Shown here: one piece after another, positions 18,004 through 28,823 of the stretch
Layout: each line of letters starts with the position of its first letter
Position numbering within the stretch: position 1 is the stretch's first letter
Source: Halobacterium salinarum DSM 3754
GTDB taxonomy: Archaea > Halobacteriota > Halobacteria > Halobacteriales > Halobacteriaceae
Assembly: GCF_008124605.1 (NCBI RefSeq)
Contig: NZ_VRYN01000001.1
Span: forward strand, 670,772-734,771
Direction: 5' to 3'
DNA: 64,000 nt
The notes under the pieces: generated by a model
What the model saw: only the letters and a program-made list of their open reading frames with translations
Told to the model about the DNA's origin: nothing
Database searches by the model: none
Position numbers and translations under genes: made by a program

Positions 18004-19965
18004 ATGGCAAATAGAGACACGCATGCGAGACCATCACGACCAAACACGGATCAGTCCACCAGCGAGGCGCACTCGCGGCGACGGGTGCTGAAAGCGCTCG
18101 GCGCGACCGGGGTTGCGGCGGGCGTCGCGGGCTGTCTGGGCGGCGGCAGCGACGACTCGGCGGCGACCGCGACCAGCGAGGAGACGTCGTCGCCGGACAC
18201 CGAGACGCTGCAACCCGAAAACATCCCGCGAGGTGGGACGTTCAAGGTGGCAACGACGTCGACGACGAACGGCTTGAACGCGTTCCGGATCGGTGACGGA
18301 GAGACCTCCGCTCGCGTCGAGGCAGTGATGGATGCGGGGTTCTCGCGGACCGGGGAGGCGTACGAGGACATCCTGCCGCTGTGGTTCGAGGACTTCTCGG
18401 TGTCCGAGCCCGTCGACCAGATCGAGATCACGCTCCGGGACAACCTCGAATACGGCAACGGCTACGGGGAGTTGACCGCCGACGACTACCTCTGGAACGT
18501 CAACAACCTCTGGCGGCCGGACTGGACGGCGTTCACCTACAGTCACCTGTTCAACGTCGGGGCTGACAACACCCCGATCACGTTCGAGAAAGTCGACAAG
18601 TACACGATCCGAGAGACGATCCCGGAGCCGCGACCGTTTTTCCCGTACAACGAGCCCCTCGGCGGGATGTTCCCGATCCCGAAAGCGCTCGCGAAGCCGT
18701 ACGTCGAGGCCGAGGACGCCGACGGCCTCGAACAGGACGAGGAGGTGATGCGGGCTGCGTTCAACGGCAACCTCGGGCTGTGGGACCTCAAGCGCTGGTC
18801 CCAGCAGTCGGTCATGGCCTTCGAGCGGGCTGAGGACTACTACCTCCGGAAGTGGGCGAAACGCGACGATCGCGTGCCCGAGGTGATGGCGAACGCGCCG
18901 TATTTCGATGAGTACCACGTGCAGTACTTCAACAAAGCGAGTACGGCTCGTGAAGCGCTGAAAGGCGGGGAGATAGACCGAGTGAGTATCCCCTCCACGG
19001 ACGTCCCGGAGTTCCGCGACCAGGGCGGTATCGAACTGTATAAGAACCCGTACCGGTCGTGGTCCGGGTATCTGGGGATCAACCACCGTGCGAACGGCTG
19101 GACGCAGCTCCGGAACAAGAAGGTCCGGCACGCGATGGCGCACATCTATCACAACGAGTTCATCGTCGAGAACATCCTCAACGGGCGGGCCGGCGTCCAG
19201 AACACGCTCCATCCGACCTGGGGGCCGTACGCGACCGAGAACCTCACGACGTTCTCGGGGTCGCTGGACGAAGCGCGCCGCCTCCTCAAGGAGGGCACCT
19301 CGAATGACTACGGGTACAGCGGCGACACCTTCGTTGGACCGGACGGCAACCAGGTCGAGTTGACCATCGTCTACCAGTCCGGGCAGACCGACGACCTGCG
19401 GGCGGCCTACCTGAAAAAGCGCCTCGGGAAGGTCGGCATCAAGCTGAACCAGGAAACGACGTCGTGGCCGAACCTGATGAGTAACTACTTCAAAACGACG
19501 GAGACGGCACCAGGCTTCTCGGGGGAGCCCGGATACGGCGACGAGAACAGGCAGCCGTCCGACTACAACCGCGGCCCACAGGACGAAGCGGTGTCGGCCC
19601 AGCCGTGGGACTTCATGCTCACACTCGGCTTCGACTATGGACCGAACACGCCCGCCCAGACGATCACGAACCTCTTCGGCACCGAACAGTCGTTCAACTC
19701 CTACGGCTATGCGCCGGATAGAGACCTCGCCGGAATGCGTGATGCGGCCCAGACGGCTGCGAGTCGCGACGCCGCGAAGGCGAAGATCACGGAGATGCTG
19801 GAGTACCTCTCCGAGGAGCGGCCGGTGATCTTCGAGTACAACCCGTACAACTTCTACGCGTACAACGACAGCGTCGAGAACATTCCGGACAGCCCCGCAA
19901 ACGACTACTACGTCGAAGAGCGGTATTCGGAGATGTACTTCTCCGACGGAGCCAGCGGCCGCTAA
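18004..19965 (+). CDS. Peptide/nickel-family ABC binding lipoprotein
   Basis: This is the substrate-binding protein of the second peptide-type importer (653 aa). It has a Tat signal (SRRRVLKALG) and lipobox VAGC with a glycine-rich linker. Lobe order is conventional: the start strand GGTFKVATTST, ELTADDYLWNVNNL, the domain III region KVRHAMAHIYHNEFIVENIL, KKRLGKVGIKLNQETTSW and a C-terminal VIFEYNPYNFYAYN. That contrasts with the permuted protein of the operon at 10-12 kb. ATG 18004 is supported by the TATA box at 17971. The ligand cannot be told from sequence; a peptide or related solute is likely. Confidence 0.9.
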   Translation: MANRDTHARPSRPNTDQSTSEAHSRRRVLKALGATGVAAGVAGCLGGGSDDSAATATSEETSSPDTETLQPENIPRGGTFKVATTSTTNGLNAFRIGDGETSARVEAVMDAGFSRTGEAYEDILPLWFEDFSVSEPVDQIEITLRDNLEYGNGYGELTADDYLWNVNNLWRPDWTAFTYSHLFNVGADNTPITFEKVDKYTIRETIPEPRPFFPYNEPLGGMFPIPKALAKPYVEAEDADGLEQDEEVMRAAFNGNLGLWDLKRWSQQSVMAFERAEDYYLRKWAKRDDRVPEVMANAPYFDEYHVQYFNKASTAREALKGGEIDRVSIPSTDVPEFRDQGGIELYKNPYRSWSGYLGINHRANGWTQLRNKKVRHAMAHIYHNEFIVENILNGRAGVQNTLHPTWGPYATENLTTFSGSLDEARRLLKEGTSNDYGYSGDTFVGPDGNQVELTIVYQSGQTDDLRAAYLKKRLGKVGIKLNQETTSWPNLMSNYFKTTETAPGFSGEPGYGDENRQPSDYNRGPQDEAVSAQPWDFMLTLGFDYGPNTPAQTITNLFGTEQSFNSYGYAPDRDLAGMRDAAQTAASRDAAKAKITEMLEYLSEERPVIFEYNPYNFYAYNDSVENIPDSPANDYYVEERYSEMYFSDGASGR

Positions 19966-19991
19966 GCCACCAGTTCAGAGGGATCACAACT

Positions 19992-20972
19992 ATGAAATGG
20001 TACATCGTGAAACGCGTGCTCTGGACGTTCGTGGTGATGTGGATCGCGTTGACCCTGACGTTCGGGCTGCTCGTCGCGTCGCCGGACACCGGACAGACGA
20101 AGTCGGTGATGAGTTGTTCGGCGTCGGGCGGCGACGCACAGCAGTGCAGAGAACAGTACCGTGAACGGCAGAACCTGGACAAACCCATCACCGAGCGGTA
20201 CGTCAACTACGTGACGAACATGGCGACGCTGAACTGGGGGTGGTCCGAATCCCGGTCGCAGTCGGTGATGGCGGCGATCTCGGAGGCGTGGCCGTACACC
20301 GCCCAGTACGCCATTCCCGTGCTCGTGGTGTCGACGATACTCGGGTACGGACTGGGGCTGTATTCGGCGTACAAGCCGTACACGAAGGCGGACTACCTGG
20401 GATCGTTCGTCGGGTTTTTCGGCATCAGTATTCCGAACTTCTGGTTCGCGCTCGTGCTCATCATCCTGTTAGGAACGCACTTCGAGTTCATCTCGACGTA
20501 CTACCAGAGCGGCATCCCGATAAACCAGGGGTGGGCCTCGATGGCGAACATCACACAGCTCCTGATACCGAGTTTCGTCCTGCTCACGGCCTCGCTGGCG
20601 TGGCAGATGCGGTACTCTCGGGCGCAGGCCATCGAGCAGATGAACCAGGAGTTCGTGAAGGTCGCGAAGGCGAAGGGGGCCAGCCAGTGGCGGCTCATGA
20701 TACACCACGTCTTCCGGATGGCCGCGGTGCCGCTGACGACGAGTTTCGTCAGCAGCCTGCTGGCCATCTTCTGGTCGGGGTCGGTCATCATCGAGCAGAT
20801 CTTCTCCATTCCCGGGCTGGGGTTGATGACGTTCACCGCGATCACCGAGCAGGACACGACGCTCGTGCTCGCAACCACGATGATCACCGTCTTCCTGGCG
20901 ATCATCGGGAACCTCATCGAGGACGTGTCGTACACCATCCTTGACCCACGGATCGACTACGGTGATCGGTAG
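19992..20972 (+). CDS. Peptide-type ABC permease (DppB type)
   Basis: This 326-residue permease starts MKWYIVKRVLWTFVVMWIALTLTFGLL and has six predicted spans. The coupling loop is FVKVAKAKGASQWRLMIHHVFRMA and the end YTILDPRIDYG, all typical of DppB. It follows the binding protein by 26 bases and precedes the second permease by one base, so it lies in a tight five-gene importer operon. Confidence 0.92.
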   Translation: MKWYIVKRVLWTFVVMWIALTLTFGLLVASPDTGQTKSVMSCSASGGDAQQCREQYRERQNLDKPITERYVNYVTNMATLNWGWSESRSQSVMAAISEAWPYTAQYAIPVLVVSTILGYGLGLYSAYKPYTKADYLGSFVGFFGISIPNFWFALVLIILLGTHFEFISTYYQSGIPINQGWASMANITQLLIPSFVLLTASLAWQMRYSRAQAIEQMNQEFVKVAKAKGASQWRLMIHHVFRMAAVPLTTSFVSSLLAIFWSGSVIIEQIFSIPGLGLMTFTAITEQDTTLVLATTMITVFLAIIGNLIEDVSYTILDPRIDYGDR

Positions 20973-20973
20973 T

Positions 20974-22134
20974 ATGGCCGCCGAAGACGCCGACACCGCT
21001 ACCTTCGAGGACATCGACTGGGACGCCCAGGGCATCTCGACGCTGGGTGTCTCGCGGGCCGGGCTCGCGGAGCTGCTGTCGTATCTGGGCCTGATCGCGG
21101 CGTTCGTCTATGACTACACGTGGAACACTGGGCCGCTGGTGTTTCGCTGGGACGTGTTGAGCGTGGAGTGGCTGTTCATCGGGACGCTCATCGCCATCGT
21201 CTTCCACGCGGTGATTCCGCTCTCCCAGAAGCCGCGGCTGCGGGCGTTCTACTGGCAGCGGTTCAAGAAGAATCAGGTCGCCGTGGTGGCGCTGGGCTGG
21301 CTGGCGGTCATGTTCGTCGTGGGGGTCCTCGGGCCGCTGCTCATCGACCCGCCGACGACCCAGTTCACCAACCAGAGCGTGCCGCCGGTTGGCATGAGCA
21401 CGACCGTCGGTGGCGTCGTGAAAACCGGCACCTGGCAGTACCCACTGGGAACGTCCGCGAAAGGCCAGGGCATCCTCACGCTCGTGGTGTACGGGATGCG
21501 CGTGAGCATGGAGGTCGGGCTCATCGCGACCATCTTCTCGGTCATCATCGGGTCGGCGGTCGGTGCCGTCGCGGCGTTCGCGACGTCGGTCGGCCGCGGC
21601 CGGATCGACGAGTTGCTGATGCGGTACGTCGACGTGCAGTCGGTGTTCCCGGATTTCATGCTGTTGTTGTTGTTGACGTACTTGTTCGGGAGCGAGCTGT
21701 GGATGATCATCCTCCTGTTCGGGTTCTTCAGTTGGGAGGGGATCGCTCGAACCGTGCGCGGGGAGGCCTTGCAGCGCGCCTCCGAGGAGTACATCACGGC
21801 CGCCGAAGCCTCGGGTGCGAACATGCTCTACATCGTGCGCCAACATCTCATTCCGAACTCGGCGAACAGCATCATCATCAGCGCGACGGTCGGGATTCCG
21901 GGGTTCATTCTCGGCGAGGCGTCACTGGCGTTTCTCGGGTTCAGCGACCCGACCACGTACTCGTGGGGGCGGACCATCGCCACCGGGCAGGTGAACCTCG
22001 CCAGCGCGTGGTGGATCGCGACGATCCCCGGCGTGTTCCTGTTCCTGACGGTGCTGTCGTTCTACTACGTCGGGGAGTCGTTGCGTGACGCCATGGACCC
22101 CCGCCAGGAGGTCGACGGAGGTGGGGGGCTGTGA
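20974..22134 (+). CDS. Peptide-type ABC permease (DppC type)
   Basis: This 386-residue permease has extra N-terminal sequence: about 90 residues with two hydrophobic segments before FKKNQVAVVALGWLAVMF. It then follows the DppC pattern with GTSAKGQGILTLVVYGMRVS, the coupling helix EEYITAAEASGANMLYIVRQHLIP, and the terminal YVGESLRDAMDPRQ. The extension is shorter than that of the other operon's DppC. ATG 20974 is chosen because it directly follows the upstream TAG. Its stop overlaps the GTG start of the next ATPase. Confidence 0.92.
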   Translation: MAAEDADTATFEDIDWDAQGISTLGVSRAGLAELLSYLGLIAAFVYDYTWNTGPLVFRWDVLSVEWLFIGTLIAIVFHAVIPLSQKPRLRAFYWQRFKKNQVAVVALGWLAVMFVVGVLGPLLIDPPTTQFTNQSVPPVGMSTTVGGVVKTGTWQYPLGTSAKGQGILTLVVYGMRVSMEVGLIATIFSVIIGSAVGAVAAFATSVGRGRIDELLMRYVDVQSVFPDFMLLLLLTYLFGSELWMIILLFGFFSWEGIARTVRGEALQRASEEYITAAEASGANMLYIVRQHLIPNSANSIIISATVGIPGFILGEASLAFLGFSDPTTYSWGRTIATGQVNLASAWWIATIPGVFLFLTVLSFYYVGESLRDAMDPRQEVDGGGGL

Positions 22135-23159
22135 GCGAGCCGTTGCTCTCGGTGTCGGACCTGGAGACGCAGTTCCACACCGACGCCGGCACGGTGTTTG
22201 CGGTGGACGGAGTGAGCTTCGACGTCGACCACGGGGAGACCGTGGCGATCGTCGGGGAGAGCGGCAGCGGGAAGACGGTCACGAGTGAGTCCATCACGTC
22301 GATTCTCGACACGCCGCCGGGGGAGATCGTCGGCGGGACGATCACCTTCGATGGGATGGACCTCACGACGCTCTCGGAGACGGCACTCCAGGACGTGCGC
22401 GGGAAGCGCATCAGCCACATCTTCCAGAACCCACAGAACGGCCTGAACCCGGTGTATACGGTTGGCCGCCAGATCGGGGAGGCGATCCGGATCCACGACC
22501 ACGGCGACCCCGAGGTGCCGGTTCAACGGCAGGTCGTCGACCTGCTGGATAAGACCGGGATTCCGGAGGCGAGCGCGCGCGTCGACGACTATCCACACGA
22601 GTTCTCCGGCGGGATGAAACAGCGCGTGCTCATCGCGATGGCGCTGGCCTGTGATCCCGACCTGCTCATCGCCGACGAGCCCACGACGGCCCTCGACGTC
22701 ACCATCCAGGGCCAGATCCTGCGGTTGCTCGAAGACCTCCAGGCCGAACACGACATGGGGATCATCTTCGTCACCCACGACCTGGGGGTGGTCTCGGAGA
22801 TCGCGGATCGCGTCGTCGTGATGTACGCCGGGAAGGTCATGGAGACCGGGACCGTCGAGGACATCTTCCGGAACCCATCGCATCCGTACACGCGGGCGTT
22901 GATGGACTGTCTGCCGGGGCGTGGCGGGTCGATGGATCGGATCGAGGGGTCGCTGCCCGACGTCACGGACCCGCCGGCAGGGTGTCGGTTCTCGCCGCGC
23001 TGTGAGCACGCCACCGAGGCGTGTCGGAGCGGCGACCAGCCGCCGTTGTGGGGCGTCGACAACGGCGACACCCACGAGGCGTCGTGTGTCTACTACGACG
23101 CCGAGCACGACGAGGGGGAACTGGCCGGCGGCGAGGGCGCGACTGGAGGACACCAATGA
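22131..23159 (+). CDS. Peptide-type ABC ATPase (DppD type)
   Basis: The 342-residue ATPase has Walker A GESGSGKT, signature [15 protein letters not shown], Walker [13 protein letters not shown] and switch IIFVTHDLG. The Cys-containing C-terminal motif is [21 protein letters not shown] 22131 overlaps the upstream TGA (GTGA), and its own end overlaps the next gene (ATGA), a sign of coupled translation with both neighbours. Confidence 0.93.
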   Translation: MSEPLLSVSDLETQFHTDAGTVFAVDGVSFDVDHGETVAIVGESGSGKTVTSESITSILDTPPGEIVGGTITFDGMDLTTLSETALQDVRGKRISHIFQNPQNGLNPVYTVGRQIGEAIRIHDHGDPEVPVQRQVVDLLDKTGIPEASARVDDYPHEFSGGMKQRVLIAMALACDPDLLIADEPTTALDVTIQGQILRLLEDLQAEHDMGIIFVTHDLGVVSEIADRVVVMYAGKVMETGTVEDIFRNPSHPYTRALMDCLPGRGGSMDRIEGSLPDVTDPPAGCRFSPRCEHATEACRSGDQPPLWGVDNGDTHEASCVYYDAEHDEGELAGGEGATGGHQ

Positions 23160-24478
23160 GCAAGCAGATCGTGAACACGGAGTCGAACGCCGCGGAATCG
23201 TTGATGCGAGTGGACGGCCTCAAGAAGCATTACCCGATCACGGAGGGCGTACTGCGGACGGAGGTCGGACGGGTTCGCGCGGTGGACGGGGTGTCGTTCG
23301 AGGTGCGGGCGGGCGAAACCCTGGGGATCGTGGGGGAGTCGGGGTGTGGGAAGTCGACGGTGGCGGAGTCCGTGCTCCGGCTCACGGACCCGACCGCCGG
23401 CAGCGTCTACTTCGACGGGGAAGACGTCACCGCGTACGACGACACGGCGTTGAAGCGGTTCCGGCGGGAGGCCCAGATGATCTTCCAGAACCCGGATTCG
23501 AGCTTCGACCCGCGGATGACCACCGGCGAGTCGGTCGCCGAGCCGCTCAAGATCCACGGCGTGGGGCCACGCAGCCGGCGCTTGGAGATCGCGCGGGATC
23601 TCCTCGAACGCGTTGGAATGAGCGGTGAGGACGCCGCCCGGTATCCTCACGAGCTGTCCGGCGGCCAGAAGCAACGGGTTGCGCTCGCCCGGGCGCTGGT
23701 GGTCAACCCGCGACTCATCGTCGCCGACGAGCCGGTGTCGGCGCTCGACGTGAGCGTGCAGGCGGAGGTGTTGACGCTGCTGAACGACATCCAGGCGGAG
23801 TTCAACCTCGGAGTGCTGTTCATCAGCCACGACATGGGGGTGGTGCGCGAGGTGTGCGATCGGGTTGCGGTGATGTACCTGGGTGAGATCGTGGAAATGG
23901 GGCGGACCGAGGACGTGTTCAACGACCCCGAACACCCCTACACGCGGGCGCTGCTTCGGTCGATTCCGACGGTCGGGGTGGAGTCCCGGGGGACCGATGC
24001 GGGGCTTCGTGGGGAGGTCCCGCCGCCGTCCGATCCGCCGACGGGCTGTAACTTCCACACGCGGTGTCCGGAGGTGATCCAGCCCGACGGCTACGACTTC
24101 GAGCAGGCGCATTGGCGCGGCGTGATGAACCTCCGGGTTGCGGTGGAGCGCCACGGCGTCGACGTTGCGGGGCTTCGGGCGTTCGTCGGCGTGGAGGACG
24201 ACGCGTCGGTGTCGCCGGCGGACGCTGACGCGATGAAGGCGGAGCTGCGCCGCGAGCACGACATCCCCGAGACGCTCACCGATCCGTCGGCGGAGGCCAC
24301 CCTGGAGGCGGCGCTGGACGACATCGTGCGCGGCGACGTCGAGGACGGGCGGGCGGTGCTCGCCGAGGAGTTCGAGACCGTCTGCGAAGGGGAGTCGCCA
24401 CCGTTGGACGAGGATGGGACGGGGCGGCCAACCGCATGCCACCGCGACGGCGCGGCGGCACCAGGAGGGGACGACTAG
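23156..24478 (+). CDS. Peptide-type ABC ATPase (DppF type) with C-terminal insert
   Basis: Walker [10 protein letters not shown], signature [15 protein letters not shown] and Walker [13 protein letters not shown] mark the ATPase core. As in the other operon's DppF, the usual C-terminal Cys motif is split. [11 protein letters not shown] is followed by an acidic helical insert of about 110 residues before FETVCEGE and TACHRDG, giving 440 aa. ATG 23156 follows the DppD-type gene with an ATGA overlap. The stop overlaps the convergent Zn-ribbon gene by four bases (24475-24478), so the two transcripts must overlap. Confidence 0.92.
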   Translation: MSKQIVNTESNAAESLMRVDGLKKHYPITEGVLRTEVGRVRAVDGVSFEVRAGETLGIVGESGCGKSTVAESVLRLTDPTAGSVYFDGEDVTAYDDTALKRFRREAQMIFQNPDSSFDPRMTTGESVAEPLKIHGVGPRSRRLEIARDLLERVGMSGEDAARYPHELSGGQKQRVALARALVVNPRLIVADEPVSALDVSVQAEVLTLLNDIQAEFNLGVLFISHDMGVVREVCDRVAVMYLGEIVEMGRTEDVFNDPEHPYTRALLRSIPTVGVESRGTDAGLRGEVPPPSDPPTGCNFHTRCPEVIQPDGYDFEQAHWRGVMNLRVAVERHGVDVAGLRAFVGVEDDASVSPADADAMKAELRREHDIPETLTDPSAEATLEAALDDIVRGDVEDGRAVLAEEFETVCEGESPPLDEDGTGRPTACHRDGAAAPGGDD

Positions 24479-25023
24479 GGCCGGAGGGTGTCGAGGGCGG
24501 CGGCGGCTTCGTGAGCCGCTTCGAGGTATTCGCGGGCGGTTCGGGGGTCGTCGGCGTCGCTCGCGCGGCGCGCGAGCGCGGCGATGGTGGATTCGAGTTC
24601 CTCAGTGGCTGGGGTTGTGGGTTCGGCGGTGGGGGCGTGTTCGGGGCGGTCGCGGGCGGCAGCCGTCGGGACGTCGTCGGTTGCAGCGGCCGTGCTGGAG
24701 GAGGTGTCGGGCGTCGTGGGTGGCGAGGACGGTGGCGTTGCCTGTGGGTCCGCGGGGGGTGAGCGGTCGGGCGCGGACTGCGTCGTGGCAGTGGGTTCGT
24801 CGTCGTTGTCGTCGTGTTGGCACGTCGGGCAGAACGTCTCGCCGTCGTGTCGGAACAGGGGGGTGCCACAGCGGTCGCAGTGGTCGTTGGTCATGGTTGC
24901 GCCCTGCAGGAGGAGGTCGCTCATGCGTGCGGTTTCCTCGCGGTCCTGTTGGTCTGCGTTGTATTTCTCGCGGAGTTCCTCGCGGGCGGCTTCCTTGTCG
25001 AAGCCGTCGTCGGTGTTGCTCAT
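24475..25023 (-). CDS. Sjogren autoantigen-1-like Zn-ribbon protein
   Basis: The first 65 residues match the Sjogren's syndrome/scleroderma autoantigen 1 (p27) family. A helix (KEAAREELREKYNADQQ) leads to MSDLLLQGATMTNDHC and the zinc ribbon CDRCGTPLFRHDGETFCPTCQ. The middle (about residues 75-140) is a Thr/Pro/Ala-rich disordered linker. The C-terminus (ELESTIAALARRASDADDPRTA) is a helical segment. Archaeal members are widely conserved but not assigned a firm role. It is convergent with, and overlaps, the ABC ATPase gene. Confidence 0.85.
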   Translation of the reverse strand: MSNTDDGFDKEAAREELREKYNADQQDREETARMSDLLLQGATMTNDHCDRCGTPLFRHDGETFCPTCQHDDNDDEPTATTQSAPDRSPPADPQATPPSSPPTTPDTSSSTAAATDDVPTAAARDRPEHAPTAEPTTPATEELESTIAALARRASDADDPRTAREYLEAAHEAAAALDTLRP

Positions 25024-25198
25024 GGGTGGCGTATCGGTCGGGAGCGTCGAAAAGGCTGCGGGCGATGGCGGACACCACCTGTATTCGATGCGTGTCGAAC
25101 CATGATTCGGTGGTTGTCGGGCTTTCGGGCGGTGTTCGTGGCATCACGCCGGGGGTATCGAAGCGCTTAACGGATTCGCCGGTGGTGAATTACGTGAT

Positions 25199-26113
25199 AT
25201 GACGAAAGTCAGCATTGTGGGTGCGGCCGGAACGGTTGGTGCTGCCGCAGGCTACAACCTCGCGCTCCGCGACGTGGTCGACGAACTCGTGTTCGTGGAC
25301 ATCCCCGACAAGGAAGAGGAGACCATCGGCCAGGCGGCCGACGCCAATCACGGCGTCGCCTACGACGCCAACACCGACGTCGTGCAGGGCGATTACGCGG
25401 ACACCGCCGGCTCCGACGTGGTCGTCATCACGGCCGGCATCCCCCGCCAGCCCGGCCAGAGCCGCACGGACCTCGCGGGCGACAACGCGCCCATCATGGA
25501 GGACATCGGCTCGTCGCTGGCCGAGCACAACGACGACTTCGTGACCGTCACCACGTCGAACCCCGTTGACCTCCTGAACCGCCACCTCTACGAGAGCGGC
25601 GACCGCGACCGCCACTCGGTCGTCGGGTTCGGCGGCCGCCTGGACAGCGCGCGCTTCCGGTACGTCCTGGGGCAGCGCTTCGATGTCCCCGTCCAGAACG
25701 TCGACGCGACCATCCTCGGCGAGCACGGCGACGCCCAGGTGCCCGTGTTCTCGAAGGTACGCGTCAACGGCACCGACCCCGCGTTCAGCGCCGATGAGCG
25801 CGAGGAGATCCTCGCGGACCTCCAGGAGTCGGCGATGAACGTCATCGAGAAGAAGGGCGCGACACAGTGGGGGCCGGCGACCGGCGTCGCCCACATGGTC
25901 GAAGCCATCCTCAACGACACCGGCGAAGTGCTGCCCGGGTCGATGGTGCTCGACGGCGAGTACGGCCTCGACGACGTGGGCCTGGGCGTCCCGGTGAAGC
26001 TCGGCTCCGACGGCGTCGAAGAGGTCGTCGAGTGGGAGCTCACGGCCGACGAGCGCGACCTCCTGGACGAGGCCGCCGGGAAGCTCTCCGCGCAGTACGA
26101 CGAGATCGCGTAA
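25199..26113 (+). CDS. mdh: Malate dehydrogenase (LDH-like, halophilic)
   Basis: This enzyme interconverts malate and oxaloacetate with NAD in the citric acid cycle. The dinucleotide fold starts at once ([19 protein letters not shown]). The substrate loop is [18 protein letters not shown], where Arg at the specificity position indicates malate rather than lactate. The catalytic His is in [14 protein letters not shown]. The length, 304 aa, is standard and the surface is very acidic, as in the well-studied Haloarcula enzyme. GCTTAACG at 25165-25172, about 30 bases before the ATG, is a likely TATA box for a leaderless message. Confidence 0.96.
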   Translation: MTKVSIVGAAGTVGAAAGYNLALRDVVDELVFVDIPDKEEETIGQAADANHGVAYDANTDVVQGDYADTAGSDVVVITAGIPRQPGQSRTDLAGDNAPIMEDIGSSLAEHNDDFVTVTTSNPVDLLNRHLYESGDRDRHSVVGFGGRLDSARFRYVLGQRFDVPVQNVDATILGEHGDAQVPVFSKVRVNGTDPAFSADEREEILADLQESAMNVIEKKGATQWGPATGVAHMVEAILNDTGEVLPGSMVLDGEYGLDDVGLGVPVKLGSDGVEEVVEWELTADERDLLDEAAGKLSAQYDEIA

Positions 26114-26138
26114 CGCCCGACTCCGGCTGATTCTGTGG

Positions 26139-26387
26139 TCAGGGGACGACTTGCTCGCCGTCGTCGTCGTAGACGGTGATGGCGTCGACCGGACAGGTGC
26201 GGGCCGCGAACTTCGCGTCCAGTTCGTCGCCGTCGGGCACGTCGACGGCGAACACGTCGTCCCCGATCGCGTCGCCGTCGACGAGCACCGCCTTCCCGGC
26301 GTCCATGTCTTCGTCGAAGCCGTCGCCCCATTCCGCGACACACTGGAACATCCCGATGCAGGTGTCCCGGTCGAATTCGACTCGCAT
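26139..26387 (-). CDS. Single-cluster ferredoxin (3Fe-4S type)
   Basis: This is an 82-residue acidic ferredoxin. Cluster ligands visible are CIGMFQC near residues 10-16 and TCPVDAITV near residue 64. Only three Cys ligands line up, because the second Cys of a CxxCxxC motif is absent (Cys-x5-Cys), so a 3Fe-4S cluster is likelier than 4Fe-4S. ATG 26385-26387 gives the canonical MRVEFDRDTCIG start; the frame stays open far upstream only as an antisense reading of hel308. It is divergent from hel308 with an 84-base gap. Its redox partner is unknown. Confidence 0.88.
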   Translation of the reverse strand: MRVEFDRDTCIGMFQCVAEWGDGFDEDMDAGKAVLVDGDAIGDDVFAVDVPDGDELDAKFAARTCPVDAITVYDDDGEQVVP

Positions 26388-26471
26388 ACCCGGACGTGGA
26401 CGCGGCGGGTGTATATTCCTGCCGGGGCCGGCCCGACAGTTTAAACCACGGGACGAGCCTACTGCGGGCCA

Positions 26472-28823
26472 ATGAGAGTTGCGGACGTGCCCGGGCTGCC
26501 CGGCGGTGTCGCCGACCACTTCGAGGGCGAGGGCGTCGAAGAGCTGTACCCGCCACAGGCCGAGGCCGTCGAGAGAGGCGTCACCGAGGGCGCGAACCTG
26601 GTGGCCAGCGTGCCGACGGCGAGCGGGAAGACGCTGATCGCGCAGTTGGCGATGCTGTCGGCGATCGCCGAGGGCGGTGACAGCCCCACGTTCTCGGGGG
26701 ACGGCACCGCGCTCTACATCGTGCCGCTGCGGGCGTTGGCGGGGGAGAAAGCCCAGGAGTTCGAGGCCTTCGAGCGGTTCGGGCTCTCGGTGGGCGTGTC
26801 GACGGGGAACTACGAGCGCGACGGCGCGCGGCTGGCCGACAACGACATCGTGGTGGCGACCTCCGAGAAGGTGGATTCGCTGGTGCGGAACGGGGCCGGG
26901 TGGATCGACGATCTGTCCTGCGTGGTCGCCGACGAGGTCCATCTCGTGGACGACGACCACCGCGGGCCGACGTTGGAGGTGACGCTGGCGAAGCTCCGCC
27001 AGCAGGTGGCCGATCTGCAGGTGGTTGCGCTGTCGGCGACGGTCGGGAACGCCGGCGAGCTTGCGGCGTGGCTGGACGCCGAGCTGGTGGATTCGGACTG
27101 GCGGCCCATCGAGTTGCGGACGGGCGTGCATTACGGGCAGTCGCTGCATTACGACGACGGCACCCAGGCCGAACTCTCCGTGGGGTCGGGCAGCCAGACG
27201 GCGGCCGTGGTGGCGGACACGCTGGCCGACGACGGGTCGACGCTGGTGTTCGTGAACTCGCGGCGGAACGCCGAGGCGTCGGCGCGCCGGCTGGCCGATG
27301 TCACCGGGAACGCGCTGTCGTCGGCCGAGCGCGAGCGGCTGGCGGACATCGCCGCGGAGATCCGCGGGGTCAGCGACACCGAAACCAGCGACGAGCTGGC
27401 CGACGCCGTCGCGTCGGGAGCGGCGTTCCATCACGCCGGCCTCGCGCGCGAGCACCGCGAACTCGTTGAGGAGGCGTTCCGGGATCGGCTGGTGAAAGCC
27501 GTGTCGGCGACGCCGACGCTGGCGGCGGGCGTGAACACGCCCGCCCGGCGGGTCGTGGTGCGGGACTGGCAGCGCTACGACGGCACGGCCGGTGGGATGC
27601 AGCCCCTGGACGTGCTTGAGGTCCACCAGATGTTCGGGCGTGCCGGCCGGCCGGGGTTGGACCCGTACGGGGAGGCCGTGCTGTTGGCGAACAGCCACGA
27701 CGAGTTGGAGGAGCTGTTCGACCGGTACGTGTACGCCGACCCGGAGCCGGTGCGGTCGAAGCTGGCGGCCGAGCCGGCGCTCCGGACGCACGTGCTGGCC
27801 GCCATCGCGACCGGGTTCACGACGACCGAGGACGGCCTCCACGAGTTCCTCGGAGGGACGCTGTACGCCACGCAGACCGACGACACGGGGCGGTTGCGGT
27901 CGGTCACGGGGGACGTGTTGCGCTACCTCGACCGGAACGGGTTCGTGGAGCGCGACGGCGCGGCGTTGCGTGCGACCGCCACCGGGCAGTTGGTGAGTCG
28001 GTTGTACGTCGATCCGATGAGCGCGGCGACGATCATCGACGGGCTGCGCGATGCGGCGCGGGACGCCACCGAGACCGACGATAAGGGGGCGTTTCGGCCG
28101 GCCAGCGAGCTGGGCGACGACGCGGCGCTGCCGGCGGACGCGAGCGTGGAGCCGACGCCGCTGGGGCTGTACCACCTCGTGAGTCGGACGCCGGACATGT
28201 ACGAGCTGTATCTCCGGTCGGGGGACCGCGAGCAGTACACGGAGGTCGCCTACGAGCACGAGGACGAGCTGCTGGGGGCGACGCCCCGCGAGGAGCAGGC
28301 GGAGTTCGAGGACTGGCTGTCGGCGTTGAAGACGGCGCGGCTCATGGCGGATTGGGCGTCGGAGCTCGACGAGGAGCGCATCGCCGAGCGCTACGACGTG
28401 GGACCGGGGGATATTCGGGGGAAGGTGGAGACCGCGGAGTGGCTGTTGAACGCCGCCGAGCGGTTGGCGGGGGAGTTGGACGTGGAGTGTGGGCCGGCGG
28501 TCCGTGAGGCCCGCAAGCGCGTCCAGTACGGGGTCCGCGAGGAGTTGTTGGGGCTCGCGGGGGTGCGGGACGTCGGGCGGAAGCGCGCGCGGCGGCTGTA
28601 CAACGCGGGCGTGGAGTCGCGGGCGGACCTCCGGAACGCCGACAAAGCCGTGGTCCTGGGGGCGGTGCGTGGGCGGGCGGCCACCGCCGAGCGGATCCTG
28701 GAGACCGTCGGCCATCCCGACCCCGGGATGGATGGCGTGGCCGCCGATACGGATGCGGCCCCGGAGTCCGGCGGTGAGGCGGGCGGCGACGAGGGGCAGG
28801 CGAGCCTGGGTGATTTCTCGTGA
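26472..28823 (+). CDS. hel308: Hel308 (Ski2-like) DNA helicase
   Basis: Hel308 unwinds lagging-strand structures at blocked forks with 3'-5' polarity. The 783-residue protein has the Q-motif region [12 protein letters not shown], Walker [10 protein letters not shown], motif [16 protein letters not shown], motif IVa/[20 protein letters not shown] and motif [18 protein letters not shown] winged helix and ratchet domain follow, and the helix-hairpin-helix end includes [20 protein letters not shown]. It ends GQASLGDFS, resembling a PCNA-interacting tail. Its stop overlaps the GTG of cgi121. Confidence 0.95.
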   Translation: MRVADVPGLPGGVADHFEGEGVEELYPPQAEAVERGVTEGANLVASVPTASGKTLIAQLAMLSAIAEGGDSPTFSGDGTALYIVPLRALAGEKAQEFEAFERFGLSVGVSTGNYERDGARLADNDIVVATSEKVDSLVRNGAGWIDDLSCVVADEVHLVDDDHRGPTLEVTLAKLRQQVADLQVVALSATVGNAGELAAWLDAELVDSDWRPIELRTGVHYGQSLHYDDGTQAELSVGSGSQTAAVVADTLADDGSTLVFVNSRRNAEASARRLADVTGNALSSAERERLADIAAEIRGVSDTETSDELADAVASGAAFHHAGLAREHRELVEEAFRDRLVKAVSATPTLAAGVNTPARRVVVRDWQRYDGTAGGMQPLDVLEVHQMFGRAGRPGLDPYGEAVLLANSHDELEELFDRYVYADPEPVRSKLAAEPALRTHVLAAIATGFTTTEDGLHEFLGGTLYATQTDDTGRLRSVTGDVLRYLDRNGFVERDGAALRATATGQLVSRLYVDPMSAATIIDGLRDAARDATETDDKGAFRPASELGDDAALPADASVEPTPLGLYHLVSRTPDMYELYLRSGDREQYTEVAYEHEDELLGATPREEQAEFEDWLSALKTARLMADWASELDEERIAERYDVGPGDIRGKVETAEWLLNAAERLAGELDVECGPAVREARKRVQYGVREELLGLAGVRDVGRKRARRLYNAGVESRADLRNADKAVVLGAVRGRAATAERILETVGHPDPGMDGVAADTDAAPESGGEAGGDEGQASLGDFS

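Noticed and set aside
4846-24478. The two peptide ABC operons as a recent duplication
   Set aside because: They share family and gene order but differ widely in sequence, in DppC extension length and in binding-protein order, so they are old paralogs.
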